Positions 22,215 through 23,866 of a stretch of DNA of 23,866 nucleotides are shown piece after piece (position 1 is the stretch's first letter; every line of letters starts with the position of its first letter). Under the pieces are notes generated by a model. The model made no database searches. It was given only the letters and a program-made list of their open reading frames with translations, and had not been told where the DNA came from. This DNA comes from Bacteroidales bacterium (GTDB taxonomy: Bacteria > Bacteroidota > Bacteroidia > Bacteroidales > UBA932): NCBI GenBank assembly GCA_024681565.1, contig JAILAO010000158.1, positions 1 to 23,866 of the forward strand, given 5' to 3'. A program made the translations under genes and the position numbers.

Positions 22215-23866
22215 ATGAGCATCCAACAAGATAAAATCCAAGAACTGGTCGAACGCCGCGGGACCGCGAAACTCGGCGGAGGACAGAAGCGCATCGACGC
22301 CCAGCACGAGAAAGGAAAACTCACTGCACGTGAGCGCCTTGAAAAACTCCTGGACGCGGGCAGCTTCGAAGAGTTCGACATGTTCGTGCAGCACCGCTGC
22401 ACGAATTTCGGGATGGAGGCGAGCCATCCGGACGGCGACGGCGTCGTGACCGGACAGGGCACCATCGACGGACGTCCCGTCTTCGTTTTCGCGCAGGATT
22501 TCACCGTCAACGGCGGTTCCCTCTCCAAGACCATGTCCGAGAAGATCTGCAAGGTCATGGACATGGCCGTTCGCGTGGGCGCGCCGGTGATCGGCCTCAA
22601 TGATTCGGGCGGAGCCCGCATCCAGGAGGGCATCGACGCCCTGGCCGGCTACGGCGAAATCTTCGAGCGCAACATCCTCGCCAGCGGAGTGGTTCCCCAG
22701 ATCAGCGGGATCTTCGGCCCCTGCGCAGGCGGTGCGGTGTACTCCCCCGCCCTCACGGACTTCACCCTGATGGTCCAGAATACCTCCTACATGTTCCTCA
22801 CGGGCCCGGCGGTCGTCAAATCCGTCACGGGCGAGGACGTGGACCAGGAGAGCCTCGGCGGCGCAGCCGTCCATGCCTCCAAGTCCGGCGTGGCGCACTT
22901 CAGCGCCCCCACCGAAGAGGAAGGCATCGAGACCATCAAGAAACTCCTCTCCTTCCTGCCCCAGAACAACCTGGAAACGGCACCGGAGCGTCCGACCGCG
23001 GACCCGGTCAACCGCGTGGACGACGCCCTCAACGACATCGTCCCCGACAGCCCCAACAAGGCCTATGACATGTACGGCGTGATCCGCAGCATCGTCGATG
23101 ACGGCGAGTTCTTCGAGGTCCACAGGGACTTCGCCAAGAACATCATCGTCGGCTTCGCCCACATGGGCGGCAAGAGCGTGGGCATCGTGGCCAACCAGCC
23201 GGGCGTGCTCGCCGGCGTGCTGGACATCAACGCCTCCCGCAAGGCCGCGCGTTTCGTACGCTTCTGCGACGCATTCAATATCCCGCTGGTGACCCTCGTG
23301 GACGTCCCGGGCTTCCTGCCCGGCACGCAGCAGGAGTACGGCGCCATCATCACCAACGGTGCCAAACTCCTTTATGCATACGGCGAAGCCACCGTCCCCA
23401 AGGTCACCGTAACCCTGCGCAAGAGCTACGGCGGCGCCCACATCGTGATGAGCTGCAAGCAGCTCCGGGGCGACGTCAACTACGCCTGGCCGACCTCCGA
23501 GATCGCCGTGATGGGCGCCGACGGCGCCGTCGACATCCTCTACGGCAAGGAACTCAAGGCTGAGGCCGACCCGGCCAAGAGGGCCGAGGCCGCCGACGCG
23601 CACAAGAAGGAATACAACGACCTCTTCTGCAACCCCTACCAGGCCGCGCAGAAGGGCTACATCGAGGACGTCATCGAGCCGCGCAACACCCGCTTCCGCG
23701 TGATCCGCGCCCTCGCCACCCTCGAAGGCAAACGTCAGGAAATCCCCGCGAAGAAACATGTGGAAATGTATGGCTATTTCAGTGAAGGTACACATAATCT
23801 GCTTGTGACGGAAGATGGTTTTGAAACAGTTTCCTATTTGAACGTTGAGTGCCCAATTATGGATTA
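22215..23866 (+). CDS. Acyl-CoA carboxylase / methylmalonyl-CoA decarboxylase carboxyltransferase subunit, 3' end abnormal
   Basis: The carboxyltransferase (beta) subunit of a biotin-dependent propionyl-CoA carboxylase or Na+-pumping methylmalonyl-CoA decarboxylase (PccB/MmdA type). It transfers carboxyl groups between biotin and acyl-CoA in the propionate/methylmalonyl-CoA route used by many Bacteroidales. Conserved blocks: KLTARERLEKLLD (39-51), NDSGGARIQEG, the first oxyanion-hole block FGPCAGGAVYSPALTDF, LVDVPGFLPGTQQE and the second GGAHIVM. The enzyme normally ends at about 510-520 residues with a short tail such as KKHGNIPL. Here the frame reaches KKH (residue 515, 23757-23759) and then runs on, without a stop, into unrelated AT-rich sequence to the window edge. 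Biotin carrier and other subunits are not in the window. Confidence 0.93.
   Translation, partial: MSIQQDKIQELVERRGTAKLGGGQKRIDAQHEKGKLTARERLEKLLDAGSFEEFDMFVQHRCTNFGMEASHPDGDGVVTGQGTIDGRPVFVFAQDFTVNGGSLSKTMSEKICKVMDMAVRVGAPVIGLNDSGGARIQEGIDALAGYGEIFERNILASGVVPQISGIFGPCAGGAVYSPALTDFTLMVQNTSYMFLTGPAVVKSVTGEDVDQESLGGAAVHASKSGVAHFSAPTEEEGIETIKKLLSFLPQNNLETAPERPTADPVNRVDDALNDIVPDSPNKAYDMYGVIRSIVDDGEFFEVHRDFAKNIIVGFAHMGGKSVGIVANQPGVLAGVLDINASRKAARFVRFCDAFNIPLVTLVDVPGFLPGTQQEYGAIITNGAKLLYAYGEATVPKVTVTLRKSYGGAHIVMSCKQLRGDVNYAWPTSEIAVMGADGAVDILYGKELKAEADPAKRAEAADAHKKEYNDLFCNPYQAAQKGYIEDVIEPRNTRFRVIRALATLEGKRQEIPAKKHVEMYGYFSEGTHNLLVTEDGFETVSYLNVECPIMD

Noticed and set aside
22197..23795. Minus-strand open frame of 532 codons opposite the carboxyltransferase gene
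   Set aside because: Antisense shadow of a strongly conserved gene. Its start lies in the anomalous AT-rich tail but the translation shows no recognisable domain.
1..23866. CRISPR arrays, insertion sequences, attachment sites, rRNA
   Set aside because: No regularly spaced repeats, transposase motifs, integrase genes or rRNA sequence were recognised. The tRNA gene is not flanked by a visible partial repeat that would mark an integration site.

Overview
The window looks like a chromosomal stretch from a GC-rich, probably uncultured member of the Bacteroidales. I infer this from repeated TAnnTTTG (-7) promoter boxes, two of them with a TTTG -33 box at 19-20 bp spacing; start codons mostly without a clear Shine-Dalgarno; and families typical of the phylum (GSCFA, DUF4301, head-GIN/DUF2807 lipoprotein, Bacteroidetes-type YebC, DUF721 next to recF). 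No insertion sequence, phage gene, plasmid gene or CRISPR array was seen. Most of the window is ordinary, densely packed core genome. The last ~106 bases are the exception: they are AT-rich and do not match the gene they continue.

Layout. 1-267: edge of a minus-strand AraC-type HTH gene. 324-1646: ffh, converging with and overlapping a minus-strand 5'-nucleotidase-like lipoprotein (1627-3360). 3392-4282: divergently transcribed GSCFA protein. 4344-4422: a long imperfect palindrome. 4524-7244: four-gene operon of ABC ATPase, membrane subunit, YtrA-type GntR regulator and DUF2807 lipoprotein, closed by a bidirectional terminator. 7315-10558 (minus): tightly overlapping operon that joins a partner-switch pair (RsbW-like kinase and STAS protein) to a polar amino-acid-type ABC transporter made of two unusual proteins: a substrate-binding/permease fusion, and an ATPase with a 120-residue tail resembling a decayed RsbW domain. 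10692-12793 (minus): an exported protein, yebC and a TPR membrane protein. 12863-18007 (plus): recF, DUF721/DciA-like, a PdxB-like dehydrogenase, DUF4301 and an AI-2E family permease, probably co-transcribed. 18075-18147: tRNA-Pro with anticodon AGG, followed by a strong terminator. 18218-22163: a phosphatase/VanX-type dipeptidase fusion, a DUF819 permease and a CE15-type esterase. 22215-end: carboxyltransferase (beta) subunit of a biotin-dependent acyl-CoA carboxylase or methylmalonyl-CoA decarboxylase.

The best candidates for something undescribed are: (i) the partner-switch/ABC-transporter operon, where the transporter ATPase itself seems to carry a pseudo-kinase domain; (ii) the single exported protein joining a class A acid phosphatase to a D-Ala-D-Ala dipeptidase with all expected catalytic residues in both halves; (iii) active-site substitutions in Ffh, the PdxB-like enzyme and the CE15 enzyme; (iv) an A34 proline tRNA; (v) the palindrome before the GntR-ABC operon; and (vi) several promoters so close to the start codon that leaderless mRNAs are likely. 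All domain calls were made by eye from motifs; no database search was run.
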